Positions 1 through 8,581 of a stretch of 64,000 bases of DNA are shown one piece after another (position 1 is the first letter of the stretch; each line of letters begins with the position of its first letter). The DNA comes from JACOND01 sp965202645 (lineage in GTDB: Bacteria; Bdellovibrionota; Bdellovibrionia; Bdellovibrionales; UBA1609): the NCBI GenBank assembly GCA_965202645.1, contig OZ241840.1:1984001-2048000 (forward strand), in the 5' to 3' direction. The notes under the pieces were generated by a model. It was given only the letters and a program-made list of their open reading frames with translations. It did not search any database and was not told the DNA's origin. The position numbers and the translations under genes are program-made.

Positions 1-1926
1 CAGCAAAGCGAGCGGCTGATCAAATCCGCCCCTCAGCTGATAGCCGGCTTTTCTAAAGAGTCTCTCAATCAAATTAAAGGGGAAATCAAGCGGGACAGCG
101 TTATTTTAAAAAAATATTTGGATGAGTTTGAAAAATCATCGCTGTCAAAAAACTCTCGGCAAATTCGCGGCTTAATCAATGAGATGACAGACAATTTAGC
201 GGCTATAGAGCGCTCGGTTGAGAGGCAAAGGGAGCTGTTGGGAGAGATTAGCGGACGGCACGCTCAGCTCCACAGTTTGAGCTTAAGGCTTTATAAAATT
301 CTTGTTATTGAGATTGACAACAAAACTTTTGATTTAGCCGTTCAGTCCAAAGCCATTTCTCTTCGAGGCGCTCCGCCTCCTCAGCCCATTCAGCCGGCGG
401 ACATTCTTTTTTATAAAGAGCTGATGAATCTTCAATCCCAGCTGAATATCTCCGCCCACTTGCTGGAGGAGACAGCCGGTTTGTCTCATTCCGATTTCAT
501 TCAACCCCTTCGGGAGCGCTTTCTCTCCGCTATTCAATCTTGCGAAAAATCCGCCAAGCGCTTTCCCTCCGGCCATGATGAGATCAAAGCCGGCATTCAG
601 TCATTTAAGAGGCTGGGGCTGGGGGATGGAAAAAGGCCAGGCATTTTTGATTTAAAAACCAAAATTTTAAAAATAGAGAAAATTCAAAATCAATATTTGG
701 AGAAAAATAGGAAGATAGCCCACAGCCTCTCTGAAACAGCGCAAAATATCAGCTTGACCGTTAAAACCGGCGGGCAAGCCAGCGTGGAGCTGTTTCAAAA
801 ATCGCTCCGCCGGAATAAAACAGCGCTTTTTATAATCAACGGCTTAAGCTTGGCGGGCTGTCTTATGGCTGGCGTTTTTTTAGCGGCGCCTTTAGTCCGG
901 CGGCTTATGTATTTAGCTAAGACGATGAAGGCCATGTCTAAAGGCCGGCTGGATCGGGAGGTGAAAGTTGAGGGGAGTGATGAAGTGGCGGAAATGGCGG
1001 AGGCTTTGGAGGTTTTTCGCCTCTATGCTTTAGAGGTTCAGCGGCTCAATTTGGTGGAAAAGCTGATGAAAGAGGTTCAGGAAAAAAATCAAAAGCTGGA
1101 GGAGACTGTCAATCATTTGCACAGGACTCAAAAGCAGTTGGTTCTTCGGGAAAAACTGGCCTCTTTAGGGCAGTTGACCGCCGGCATCGCCCATGAGATT
1201 AAAAATCCTCTGAATTTTATCAATAATTTTTCCCAACTTTCAGAAGATTTGTTTCAAGATCTTCATCAGGAGATTCAAAAGGCGAAAGCGGACATAGAGC
1301 CGGATGCTTACGCTTTTATTCAGGAGACTTTAGGGGATTTGCGATCCAATATGAAAAAAATCGGCCAGCATGGAGATCGCGCTGGCGACATTATCACTGG
1401 CATGCTCCAGCACTCCAGAGCGCCTGCCGGCAAAAAAAATCTTGTGAATCTCAATCGCTATATGGATATTTACTCCAATTTGGCTTTTCACAGCAAGAGG
1501 GCTGTCAATCCCTCTTTTAATGTCTCATTTGAAAAAGACTATGACAAAAGCCTTTCCTCTATAGAGGCTGTTCCGCAGGATATAAGCCGTGTCATTTTAA
1601 ATATTACAGCCAACGCCTGTGACGCGGTGGAGGAGACTCAATCCAAAAGAGAGGGAATAGGCTGTATCAGGCTCAAAACAAAAAAAGCGCGGGACAAGGC
1701 TGAAATTAAAGTTTGGGATAACGGAGGGGGAATCGCTAAGAGCTTGAGAGAAAAAATTTTTAATCCCTTTTTCACAACGAAGGACACGGGAAAGGGGACG
1801 GGGCTGGGCTTGTCTCTCAGCCATGACATTGTTCGGAAATATGGAGGAGTCTTGTCTGTGGATTCTAAAGAGGGGGAATGGACAGAGTTTACTGTCACTC
1901 TTCCTCTGAAAGCGCCTTCCGCTTAA
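1..1926 (+). CDS. Sensor histidine kinase with HAMP domain (5'-partial)
   Basis: The reading frame is open from the first base, so the true start lies outside the window; the TTG at 118 is only an internal codon. A long helical sensor region is followed by one membrane segment (about bases 820-895) and a HAMP-like linker containing GRLDREVKVEGSDEVAEMAE. Next come a coiled coil and a HisKA domain with the phospho-acceptor His in AHEIKNP (near base 1192). The catalytic domain has the N box NITANACDAVEE, the G1 box DNGGGIA, an F box FNPFFTTK and the G2 box GTGLGLS, so the kinase core looks complete. It should autophosphorylate and pass phosphate to a response regulator; none is adjacent. The ligand cannot be told from the sequence. 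Confidence 0.9.
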   Translation, partial: QQSERLIKSAPQLIAGFSKESLNQIKGEIKRDSVILKKYLDEFEKSSLSKNSRQIRGLINEMTDNLAAIERSVERQRELLGEISGRHAQLHSLSLRLYKILVIEIDNKTFDLAVQSKAISLRGAPPPQPIQPADILFYKELMNLQSQLNISAHLLEETAGLSHSDFIQPLRERFLSAIQSCEKSAKRFPSGHDEIKAGIQSFKRLGLGDGKRPGIFDLKTKILKIEKIQNQYLEKNRKIAHSLSETAQNISLTVKTGGQASVELFQKSLRRNKTALFIINGLSLAGCLMAGVFLAAPLVRRLMYLAKTMKAMSKGRLDREVKVEGSDEVAEMAEALEVFRLYALEVQRLNLVEKLMKEVQEKNQKLEETVNHLHRTQKQLVLREKLASLGQLTAGIAHEIKNPLNFINNFSQLSEDLFQDLHQEIQKAKADIEPDAYAFIQETLGDLRSNMKKIGQHGDRAGDIITGMLQHSRAPAGKKNLVNLNRYMDIYSNLAFHSKRAVNPSFNVSFEKDYDKSLSSIEAVPQDISRVILNITANACDAVEETQSKREGIGCIRLKTKKARDKAEIKVWDNGGGIAKSLREKIFNPFFTTKDTGKGTGLGLSLSHDIVRKYGGVLSVDSKEGEWTEFTVTLPLKAPSA

Positions 1927-2221
1927 ATTTTATTGGCGGGTTTTTTGATAGGCGGTTGAATTGCGGCGCTATAGGGTCGGCTTGCATAGTCTAAATTGCC
2001 AGTATATAGATCTTTGCGGCCACAGGCTTTATTGTCAGTCAGCTTGCATAGTCTAAACTGCCAGTATATAGATGATCAAAAAGGAGAGCGGGCGGATGGA
2101 TGATAGCTAATTTCCAATGGGCAAAGTTTGAATTGCCGGCCTTAAAGCGGGGCGTGCTTTTTTGCTCAAGTTTTAAAAAATTCGGAAATAAGAGCATGAA
2201 ATTTTCAAATTCAAGAGGCGT
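1927..2221. repeat. Intergenic region with a duplicated ~35-bp block upstream of the GHMP kinase
   Basis: A block containing GCTTGCATAGTCTAAA and GCCAGTATATAGAT occurs at about 1979-2013 and again at 2040-2074, a 61-bp period. The second copy runs into a purine-rich stretch (AAAAAGGAGAGCGGG). No gene is seen. This is one of many upstream tandem duplications in the window. Confidence 0.7.
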
Positions 2222-3121
2222 ATGAGCGAGTTTAAAAAAAGATTTTTTGGCAAGTGGGTTTTGTCTGGAGAGCACAGCGTTTTAAGGGGCGGGCCGGCTT
2301 TAGTGTATCCTCTTTCCTCCTATTATATGGATTTTCATTATAAAGAGTCCGCTCAGCCTTTGCGGATCAAAAAACAAGGCTCTCACTCTGTTGGCCTTGA
2401 TTTTGCCATTTCCCCTTTATTGGATAAAGCGATAAACAGGGCCAGCAAAAAGAGAGAGGATCTGACTGGCCTTTTGACAGTTAAAAATTTTATTCCTTTT
2501 GGCGCCGGATTAGGGGCCTCCGCCGCGATGTGCGCGGGAATGGCCAGTTTATTTTTGCATAAAGGCTGGATTCCTAAAAAGCGCCTGCGGGCGCTCGCTA
2601 TTTCTTTAGAGGATTATTTTCACGGGAAAAGCAGTGGCATGGATGTCGCTCTGGCTTTGGAGAAAAAGCCTCTTCTCTATCAAAAAGGGCGGATAATGCG
2701 GTTTCTTCCAAAATTTAAGACAAAGCCTATTTTGTTTTTATCATACTCCGGCGGAAGAGCCTCCACAGCTGTCGGCGTGTCTCAAGTAAGCCGGTTTTTT
2801 AGAGATCATAAAAGCCAAGCTCAGTTGGCGGATAAAAATATGGCTCAGTCTGTCCGGCTGTGTGTTTCAGCTCTTCAGGAGAAAGGGAAAGACAAACTGA
2901 ATAAGCTTTTAACTCAGGCTTTGGCTTTGGGGGAAAGCTGTTTTCGCCAGTGGAGTTTAATCTCTTATGATTTGGAGAAGCATTCCCTTTATTTAAAAAA
3001 GCGGGGGGCTTTGGCTGTCAAGCCCACAGGCTCCGGGCTGGGAGGCTATGTGATCAGCCTTTGGGATAAAGCGCCGCCCCTCCCTTTAAGAGCAAAATTG
3101 ATCCCTTTAAACGATATTTAG
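2222..3121 (+). CDS. GHMP-family kinase, probably mevalonate kinase
   Basis: The 299-residue product has the GHMP kinase layout. The N-terminal strand FFGKWVLSGEHSVLRGGPAL resembles the mevalonate kinase substrate loop, PFGAGLGASAAMCAGM is the glycine-rich ATP motif, and GSGLGGYVISL near the C-terminus is GHMP motif 3. Family members transfer the ATP gamma-phosphate to mevalonate on the route to isopentenyl diphosphate. No other mevalonate-pathway gene lies nearby, so the exact substrate rests on motif similarity alone; phosphomevalonate or another sugar-type kinase is possible. The ATG at 2222 places the GEHSVL motif at the usual distance from the start. Confidence 0.75.
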   Translation: MSEFKKRFFGKWVLSGEHSVLRGGPALVYPLSSYYMDFHYKESAQPLRIKKQGSHSVGLDFAISPLLDKAINRASKKREDLTGLLTVKNFIPFGAGLGASAAMCAGMASLFLHKGWIPKKRLRALAISLEDYFHGKSSGMDVALALEKKPLLYQKGRIMRFLPKFKTKPILFLSYSGGRASTAVGVSQVSRFFRDHKSQAQLADKNMAQSVRLCVSALQEKGKDKLNKLLTQALALGESCFRQWSLISYDLEKHSLYLKKRGALAVKPTGSGLGGYVISLWDKAPPLPLRAKLIPLNDI

Positions 3122-3389
3122 CTTAGGCTCATAGCGCGTGGGCTTTTTATAATAGCTATTTCTGGAAAAAATTATAGGCGGGCTTATTATTTGCAGCTTG
3201 AAACATTTTTGTTCAGCGTCAGCATTATCTCTTTTTAAGGAGCGGCGCCTTTGCCTTTGGGACTGGTTTAAGCTTTTTGCCGGCGGGAGTCATAGCGGGA
3301 TTGCATTCATTAAACTAGCTTGAGCCTTTTGCCGGCGGGCTTAAAAAATTAAGTGGCAAAACTTAAAAATCTTAGATAAAATCAAATTT

Positions 3390-3971
3390 ATGAATCGAGC
3401 TTATTCTTTAGTTGAGCTGTTGGTGACTGTCGCAATAGTGGGTGTTTTAGGGCTTTTAGGCATGAGACTGTATAATGAGCAGAAGCAATCCGCTCACGCC
3501 ACTTGGGCCAAAGCGGAAATGATGGATGTCTTTCAACTGATGAGAACAGCTCAATCTTATGACGGCCATTATCATCAATTTATTTATGCTATGGGATATC
3601 GGCCTAAAGGGAAAGTTTTGGCCGCTGTGGGGACAGCGGCTGATTCCAACACAATTTGTTGTGATCAATATCCCTCTAAAGGGAGCGATCCCTGCGCTAA
3701 AAATTGGCGAAGCGGATACTCGTATTATAATTGCAAATCCGGCGCTTTGGACACAGCGACAGACAATATTGAAATCTGCCAGGGGACGGGCTACAGCCAG
3801 TCTTGTGAAATAAAATCCGGTTTAAAAGCTTTGCAAACATCGGATTTTCCCGGTTGCCCTCCTCACCCCGCCGAGTGGTGCAATTGTGAGCGCTTCACTT
3901 TGGGCGCTGTTATTTTTTCCGGAAAAAAATTAACTGTAAGCGATCAAAGAGTCTTTTGCGAAGAGGGTTAA
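3390..3971 (+). CDS. Type IV prepilin-like / pseudopilin protein
   Basis: The 193-residue product begins with a short positive leader followed by YSLVELLVTVAIVGVLGLLG, a class III prepilin signal with the conserved Glu five residues after the presumed cleavage site and one hydrophobic helix. The expected Phe at position 1 is not obvious; Tyr-Ser replaces the usual Gly-Phe, so peptidase processing is uncertain. The C-terminal half is rich in Cys (CCDQYPS, CKSG, CQGTG, CPPHPAEWCNC), which suggests several disulphides in an exported domain. It is a lone gene with no other pilus genes around. It may be a minor pilin or pseudopilin of a type IV pilus or type II secretion system. Confidence 0.75.
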   Translation: MNRAYSLVELLVTVAIVGVLGLLGMRLYNEQKQSAHATWAKAEMMDVFQLMRTAQSYDGHYHQFIYAMGYRPKGKVLAAVGTAADSNTICCDQYPSKGSDPCAKNWRSGYSYYNCKSGALDTATDNIEICQGTGYSQSCEIKSGLKALQTSDFPGCPPHPAEWCNCERFTLGAVIFSGKKLTVSDQRVFCEEG

Positions 3972-4014
3972 ACCCCGCTTAATTTCTAAAAACCCGCTAT
4001 AGAAGCGCCCCTGG

Positions 4015-4225
4015 TTTGACCCCTCTAAATACCTGTTTAACCGCTTTAATGTATTTGCTGGGAGCGCGTCAATTAATATTTTGAGAATTAACAGTACGGC
4101 CTGCTGTCATGCGAATATTTCCTTCCATTTTTTTTGTGTTAGAGAATTAATATTTGATTTTAAATTCTTAATATTGGCGGGATAATGTTAAAACAGCTCT
4201 CAATTTTTAGCAACCGCTCTTGAAT
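4015..4225 (-). repeat. Decayed copy of the 6575-6806 gene junction
   Basis: About 210 bp here closely match 6575-6806, which spans the start of the phage-type adenine methyltransferase and the end of its upstream neighbour on the minus strand. The shared text includes ACCTGTTTAACCGCTTTAA, GAGAATTAACAGTACGGCCT and TTTTTTTTGTGTTAGAGAAT. This copy carries small deletions and no open frame, so it is a relic. It marks the left edge of the mobile region. Confidence 0.85.
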
Positions 4226-4311
4226 AGCCTCCCGCTAATAGGTATTTTGACATAAAAGCGTATAAAACATTGAGCCAAATAGCTTTTATATAAGCGAGGA
4301 GACCGGCTATT

Positions 4312-5199
4312 TTAATATCTTGTAAAAAGAGGCTGATCGCTTGGCAAGCTGAAAGCGCAAAGGACCGCATTAACCTGACGCCCTGTTAATATACCTCCCT
4401 TATATCTATCATTGTTATACATTATATTTTCTATGTCCCGCGGAGTATGCTGATAGCCTAAAGCATGCCCCATCTCATGGATCATCGTCCTTAAAGCCGC
4501 TTTGTAAATATTCTTTTTCCAATCGTCAAAATCATCCTCATAAGATTCTTCCCTCTCGTCAATTCTGTCTTCTTGATCTTCCTCAATATTGTCTACTCTT
4601 CTATAACAGGCCTCCCTTTGCTCATTATTTATATAGACATTGCAAGAGGCACGGGCTCTATCTGCGGCATTTCTTACACGATCTCTAAGCTCTCTAGCGG
4701 TTGCTTTAACTTGCTTTTTTTGTATTTTTAAGCTATATCTTTCCCTATCATAAAGAATAGGATTAAAGACAATGTCTGAATCAAAAATTTCCCCAGTGTC
4801 TTTATTATAGTTTTCTTTGACTTGACAATAAGCTATGAAGTTGCTGTTCGGCTCTAATGTTCTTTTCATTTGTTCATAAAGGCTTTTATCAGACTCAATA
4901 TAAATCTCTGATCCTGTGCCCGGATCGTATATGTCTTTTATTTCAAATAGCTCAATTCCTATATGCTCAGACAATAAATCAGCCGCTTCTTTTGCGATTT
5001 CCCGCAACTCTTCCGCAACATAAAAAACAGCTTTTTTTCTCCTATGAAGCCTTACATTTCCAGCCTTAATAAAGGGGCTAAAATCACACTTTCGCGCATG
5101 GCTGAATTGTTTAAGATTAAAATTCCCAGGCTCCAAACAGCTTGTTAAAACAGCGCTAAAGACAAAAAAAATAAATAATCTTTTTATTATTAGCATCAT
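4312..5199 (-). CDS. Secreted lipoprotein zinc metalloprotease (metzincin-type)
   Basis: The 295-residue product starts with a hydrophobic signal ending in a lipobox (VLTSC), so it is probably a lipoprotein. The middle is charged and helical (residues about 150-230, many Glu/Asp/Arg). Near the C-terminus stands HEMGHALGYQH, a full HExxHxxGxxH zinc site, followed by IENIMYNN, which fits a Met-turn. This is the metzincin (matrixin or archaemetzincin-like) pattern. The start codon overlaps the stop of the upstream lipoprotein gene by ATGA, so the two are translationally coupled. A role outside the cytoplasmic membrane is inferred; the substrate is unknown. Confidence 0.8.
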   Translation of the reverse strand: MMLIIKRLFIFFVFSAVLTSCLEPGNFNLKQFSHARKCDFSPFIKAGNVRLHRRKKAVFYVAEELREIAKEAADLLSEHIGIELFEIKDIYDPGTGSEIYIESDKSLYEQMKRTLEPNSNFIAYCQVKENYNKDTGEIFDSDIVFNPILYDRERYSLKIQKKQVKATARELRDRVRNAADRARASCNVYINNEQREACYRRVDNIEEDQEDRIDEREESYEDDFDDWKKNIYKAALRTMIHEMGHALGYQHTPRDIENIMYNNDRYKGGILTGRQVNAVLCAFSLPSDQPLFTRY

Positions 5200-5651
5200 A
5201 AAGATCGCTCAGCATCTAATCTTTGCCTATCCAGCTCACTTATTTTTCCGGCGCTTCTTATCAAATCATCTTTTTTCCTTTTCTCTGTTTCTCTTTGCTC
5301 TATTGTGTTTAATATCTCTCCCCGATCATTAGAGGCGTCTTGTCCTGTATTCCTTATAAAGAAAGGCTGGCCGGAAATTGAGCTTATAACAGCTGGCCCT
5401 CCCCGCAAGCATTCTGTTTTAGAGACGAACTTATAAAGCGCATAGTTTGGGCAAAAATCTTTTTGTATGTGAGATAAGCCTTCCCGGTTAAAACACTCTA
5501 TTTCATAATTGCATTGGCTATATATAACCTTTAAATTGTCCTGCGCCTGCTTATAAAAGGCAATGCTCCCGCCGTGCTCACTGGCTAATTGTGTTAGCTC
5601 CTGGGGAACGCAAGCTAGGACAAACAGCAAAAAGCAAACCATTTTTTTCAT
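5196..5651 (-). CDS. Small lipoprotein, unknown function
   Basis: The 151-residue product begins MKKMVCFLLFVLAC, a signal peptide with a lipobox-like LAC, so Cys14 is probably lipidated. The mature part has several further cysteines and a charged helical C-terminus rich in Glu, Arg and Lys. No family is recognised. Its stop overlaps the start of the metalloprotease gene (ATGA), so the two probably form one operon. It may be a partner or inhibitor of the protease, an inference from coupling only. Confidence 0.7.
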   Translation of the reverse strand: MKKMVCFLLFVLACVPQELTQLASEHGGSIAFYKQAQDNLKVIYSQCNYEIECFNREGLSHIQKDFCPNYALYKFVSKTECLRGGPAVISSISGQPFFIRNTGQDASNDRGEILNTIEQRETEKRKKDDLIRSAGKISELDRQRLDAERSL

Positions 5652-6023
5652 ATATAAATTTTATCGGTTTTTTGAGATTTTAGCAAAAAGTCTAGCCCGA
5701 TGTGTCTCATTATTATCATCTGATCAGCGGAAAAGCCCGCAAAATAGCCCTTTTTGCAAAAGCCCCAGCGAGCCGGAAAAGGGCGAGCTAAAAGAGGTTG
5801 ATTTCCTTATACCTCATTTCTGTCCGACCCGCTAATTAAGTGGACATTTAAGACCAGTTTAAATCCGCCGGATAAGCTATGTTAAGCTCTCTGTTTAATA
5901 TCTTAGCCATAGGCTTAAACAGACACAGAAAAGTTTTTAAATAATCCCTCTCTTTGCTTTTTTTTAAAATTCAGCGGCGGCTCTGCTGGCCTTATTGAAG
6001 AGCGTAATAAAGAGTGTTTTTTA
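5652..6023. other. Intergenic stretch without a supported gene
   Basis: This 372-bp stretch separates the lipoprotein/metalloprotease operon from the defence island. Short open frames exist but lack recognisable features and contain AT-rich low-complexity sequence. Nothing functional is identified apart from the probable promoter space of the lipoprotein operon. Confidence 0.5.
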
Positions 6024-6686
6024 TTATAATAAATCCAGTTGTTTATTATTGTTTGCCATATCAAATATAGTATTTTGCGAAAGCGCTTTTTTTCGTTTTT
6101 TGATGGCAATTTCCTCTCCCACTGTTTTGTTTTTTAATTTCCTTAAATTAATTACCGCTCCAAATTTTAAAAACACATTGAAAAAAATTTCATATTTTTT
6201 GCCCCAATACACCATTGCGCAAGACATTGGAGCTCCTTTTCCCTCTATATTCCCATTTTCCAAAAACTTCAATCTAGTCTCATATAAAAAACATACAGCG
6301 GCCGCTTTTCCCCATATATATTCTTTCCAGTGGCTTGTATTAGTCGCTACTGGAATCAGCGCCAAAACCTCTGAATGAAAGCGGTCATTTGCGTCAGCGC
6401 ATTTATATAGCCAATGTTTTATCGTTGTTCCTTTTTCTCGATCCGCTCCATAAGGAGGATTAACATATATAGTTTTATATTTCCAAGATTCAATTAAACC
6501 ATTATGTCTAGGCAAAGAAAATTCCATATTGGCGTTTACTATGGACCACTTGTTAGAGCAAGGATCAAGATCTATCATGCCTCCAAATACCTGTTTAACC
6601 GCTTTAACATATTTGCGGGGAGTGCACCAATTAACATTTTGAGAATTAACAGTACGGCCTGCTGTCATGCGAATATTTCCTTCCAT
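6024..6686 (-). CDS. Phage-type DNA N6-adenine methyltransferase (Dam family)
   Basis: The 220-residue product has the layout of the phage N-6-adenine methyltransferase family: an N-terminal WCTP segment, DLDPCSN in the SAM-binding region, and the catalytic YVNPPYG (a DPPY-type motif). A basic C-terminus follows. Such enzymes methylate adenine in phage or plasmid DNA, usually to evade host restriction. The start overlaps the end of the upstream minus-strand gene by about 20 bp, so the two are likely co-transcribed. A degenerate copy of its 5' region lies at 4015-4225. The alternative start MTAGRTVNSQN lies six codons in. Confidence 0.85.
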   Translation of the reverse strand: MEGNIRMTAGRTVNSQNVNWCTPRKYVKAVKQVFGGMIDLDPCSNKWSIVNANMEFSLPRHNGLIESWKYKTIYVNPPYGADREKGTTIKHWLYKCADANDRFHSEVLALIPVATNTSHWKEYIWGKAAAVCFLYETRLKFLENGNIEGKGAPMSCAMVYWGKKYEIFFNVFLKFGAVINLRKLKNKTVGEEIAIKKRKKALSQNTIFDMANNNKQLDLL

Positions 6687-7060
6687 TTTTTTTGTGTTAG
6701 AGAATTAATATCTGATTTTAAATTCTTAATATTTTTTTTAATTGGCGAGATAATGTTAAACCAGCCCTCAATTTTTAGCAAATTCTCTTTAAAATACTCT
6801 TGAATAGCTTTGTCTGCTGATAATGAAATTTTTACTTTTGTAAAACTATTGCTTTTTTTCTGATTTTTGTAGCTATTTATGAATGTCTTTCGCGCAGATT
6901 CATATTTTTTAGCGGGATTTAACAATAAATTCTCCACAAATTGAGATAAGCCCTCATCAGTTAAAAATAACAGCCAGTCATACGATTGCGCTAATACTTT
7001 TAGCTCTTTATTATGATCTTCAGAAGTGAACCAGTTGCCATGATTGCTGACAATTCCCAC
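6665..7060 (-). CDS. Hypothetical protein coupled to the adenine methyltransferase
   Basis: The 131-residue product is charged and mostly helical, with Lys/Asn-rich segments. No family is recognised and no catalytic motif is visible. It overlaps the methyltransferase start, so they are probably translated from one message. The short N-terminus (MGIVSNHGNW) may mean it is the remnant of a longer protein whose 5' part was lost, since the 540 bp upstream carry no continuing frame. It may be a methyltransferase partner or the C-terminal part of a replaced phage gene; neither can be shown. Confidence 0.5.
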   Translation of the reverse strand: MGIVSNHGNWFTSEDHNKELKVLAQSYDWLLFLTDEGLSQFVENLLLNPAKKYESARKTFINSYKNQKKSNSFTKVKISLSADKAIQEYFKENLLKIEGWFNIISPIKKNIKNLKSDINSLTQKKWKEIFA

Positions 7061-7602
7061 TGTTAGAATAAAATTTACAATCTGCTTTTATTTTATCAAA
7101 AATTCAGGATTAGCAATTACAAAAAATTGAAATTATTTTGCTCCGCATAAATTCTAATCTGAGACAAATAACAAAAAGTATAAGGATGACCAGAGAGTGA
7201 AACAGAATGATAAGGCGGCTTTTAAGTGGTTTCAGCTTGTGGCAGAGCCTGAGCCTCTCCCCTGAAAATACCCCTAAAATTGCCCTCTAGAAAGTGGACA
7301 ATTAGCATTTATCTGCCGAGTTCAGTTGAAAAACCGCTTATTTAGATTTAAAAAAACAGGGGAGGCTAATACGCCGTTTGTTCAGAAGATAGCCAAATTT
7401 TGGAGTTCAGGAGCGGATTTCAGTCCGAAAACAGGAGTTTGATTCAATATTTTTAATGTTGACAAACTTAGATGATAAAAGTGTATTCATAATTAAGCCT
7501 TTGGATTGGCTGATCCCGGAAACTTGAGCAGTCAGATTTTTTATTTCAAAATGATGACAAGGCATGGAATAATTTTCAAACTTAAAGGATGGAAAAAATA
7601 AT
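7061..7602. other. Intergenic stretch with a Sel1-repeat relic
   Basis: No intact gene is visible in about 540 bp. At about 7197-7264 a short frame reads KQNDKAAFKWFQLVAEP, which matches a Sel1/TPR-like repeat (AAFKWFQLAAE is typical), so this is a fragment of a lost Sel1-repeat gene. The rest is AT-rich. Confidence 0.55.
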
Positions 7603-7926
7603 ATGGATATAGAGATACCGAAGTTTTCAATATATGGCGAAAATGATCCAGCCATTCAGGAAAATATACAAAAAACTCTTCCTTGGAGAAGCTGGGATAA
7701 GCTCAATATTGAAGAGAAGCAAATCGCATTAAAACAATTAGAAAATGATAGATTTGTAAGTTTTAGAGGAGAATCAATTTTAAGGACAATATATGATTTA
7801 AACCATAAATATTTGAGAAAATTATATGGGAAAAACTTGCATTATATGCCCCCTTCATCCAACCATTATGACAAAATAAGACTGGCATTAGATGATTTTT
7901 ATCATATTTTTTTAAACGAAAAGTAA
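7603..7926 (+). CDS. N-terminal part of an abortive-infection-like gene split by TAA
   Basis: The 107-residue frame starts at an ATG preceded by AAAGGATGG and stops at TAA 7924-7926. The next open frame continues in the same phase and reads smoothly across the stop (FLNEK-stop-DVVLAMLSIFSKK). The natural reading is one gene of about 315 codons with a single nonsense codon, perhaps from CAA, GAA or AAA. On its own this piece has no recognisable motif. It is probably the N-terminal domain of the protein described at 7942-8550. Confidence 0.55.
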   Translation: MDIEIPKFSIYGENDPAIQENIQKTLPWRSWDKLNIEEKQIALKQLENDRFVSFRGESILRTIYDLNHKYLRKLYGKNLHYMPPSSNHYDKIRLALDDFYHIFLNEK

Positions 7927-7941
7927 GATGTGGTGTTGGCT

Positions 7942-8550
7942 ATGTTGAGTATATTTTCTAAAAAGCTTATTCATGAAAATTGGCTATCAAGCGCGAGAAA
8001 GTTAAAAAGCAAACAAGAAAAAGAAAAACATATAGAAAATGCATTTGAGGATTTTGATCGATTTAAAAATTATTTAAATCATATTTTTGATCAGTTTTCT
8101 ATCAACTGGGTTCTCACTCGCAGTGGGTTTATTCCCCGCCAAGAAAGAAAAATTTTGGATCAAATTTATATACCCACACTGGAAATACTATCTGATTCTA
8201 AATGGGGTCCTGTAAATGAAGTTTTAAAAAGTATGTTTCAGGATTATAGAGAAGGCAAGTATCAGGAAACTATCACTAAAGCTCATAGCGCTTTACATAA
8301 CTTTCTTCAAATTCGCTTAAATGCGGAAAAGAAAAATGGCAAAGGGGAGTTGGGCAAATTATTTAATCAAGCAAAAGAAGATAAAATTATACCAAATGAT
8401 AATGCTATTATAAATGCCATTCAAAGTTTTGTATCTTCTGAGAGAGCAATCAAAAGCACAGCTAAACCCGCATTAAAACCAGCCACATCTTCAGACGCAT
8501 TATTGATCATGAATGCAATCATGATTTTTTTACAATACTGCTTAAAATAG
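7942..8550 (+). CDS. C-terminal part of an abortive-infection (Abi_C-like) protein
   Basis: This piece has about 202 residues from the ATG at 7942; GTG at 7930 is an alternative start. It is helical, and its C-terminus (ALHNFLQIRLNAEKK, then SDALLIMNAIMIFLQYCLK) resembles the Abi_C / STM4504-like C-terminal domain found in phage-exclusion proteins of the HEPN/AbiJ type. The usual RN-x4-H catalytic motif of active HEPN RNases is not visible. It lies in phase with the upstream piece after one TAA and directly before the PLD-SNF2 helicase, so the context is anti-phage defence. Whether it is translated by reinitiation or is a dead gene is open. Confidence 0.55.
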   Translation: MLSIFSKKLIHENWLSSARKLKSKQEKEKHIENAFEDFDRFKNYLNHIFDQFSINWVLTRSGFIPRQERKILDQIYIPTLEILSDSKWGPVNEVLKSMFQDYREGKYQETITKAHSALHNFLQIRLNAEKKNGKGELGKLFNQAKEDKIIPNDNAIINAIQSFVSSERAIKSTAKPALKPATSSDALLIMNAIMIFLQYCLK

Positions 8551-8581
8551 ATTCCGCTTTATTCTTTTGAGGAAGACTGCT

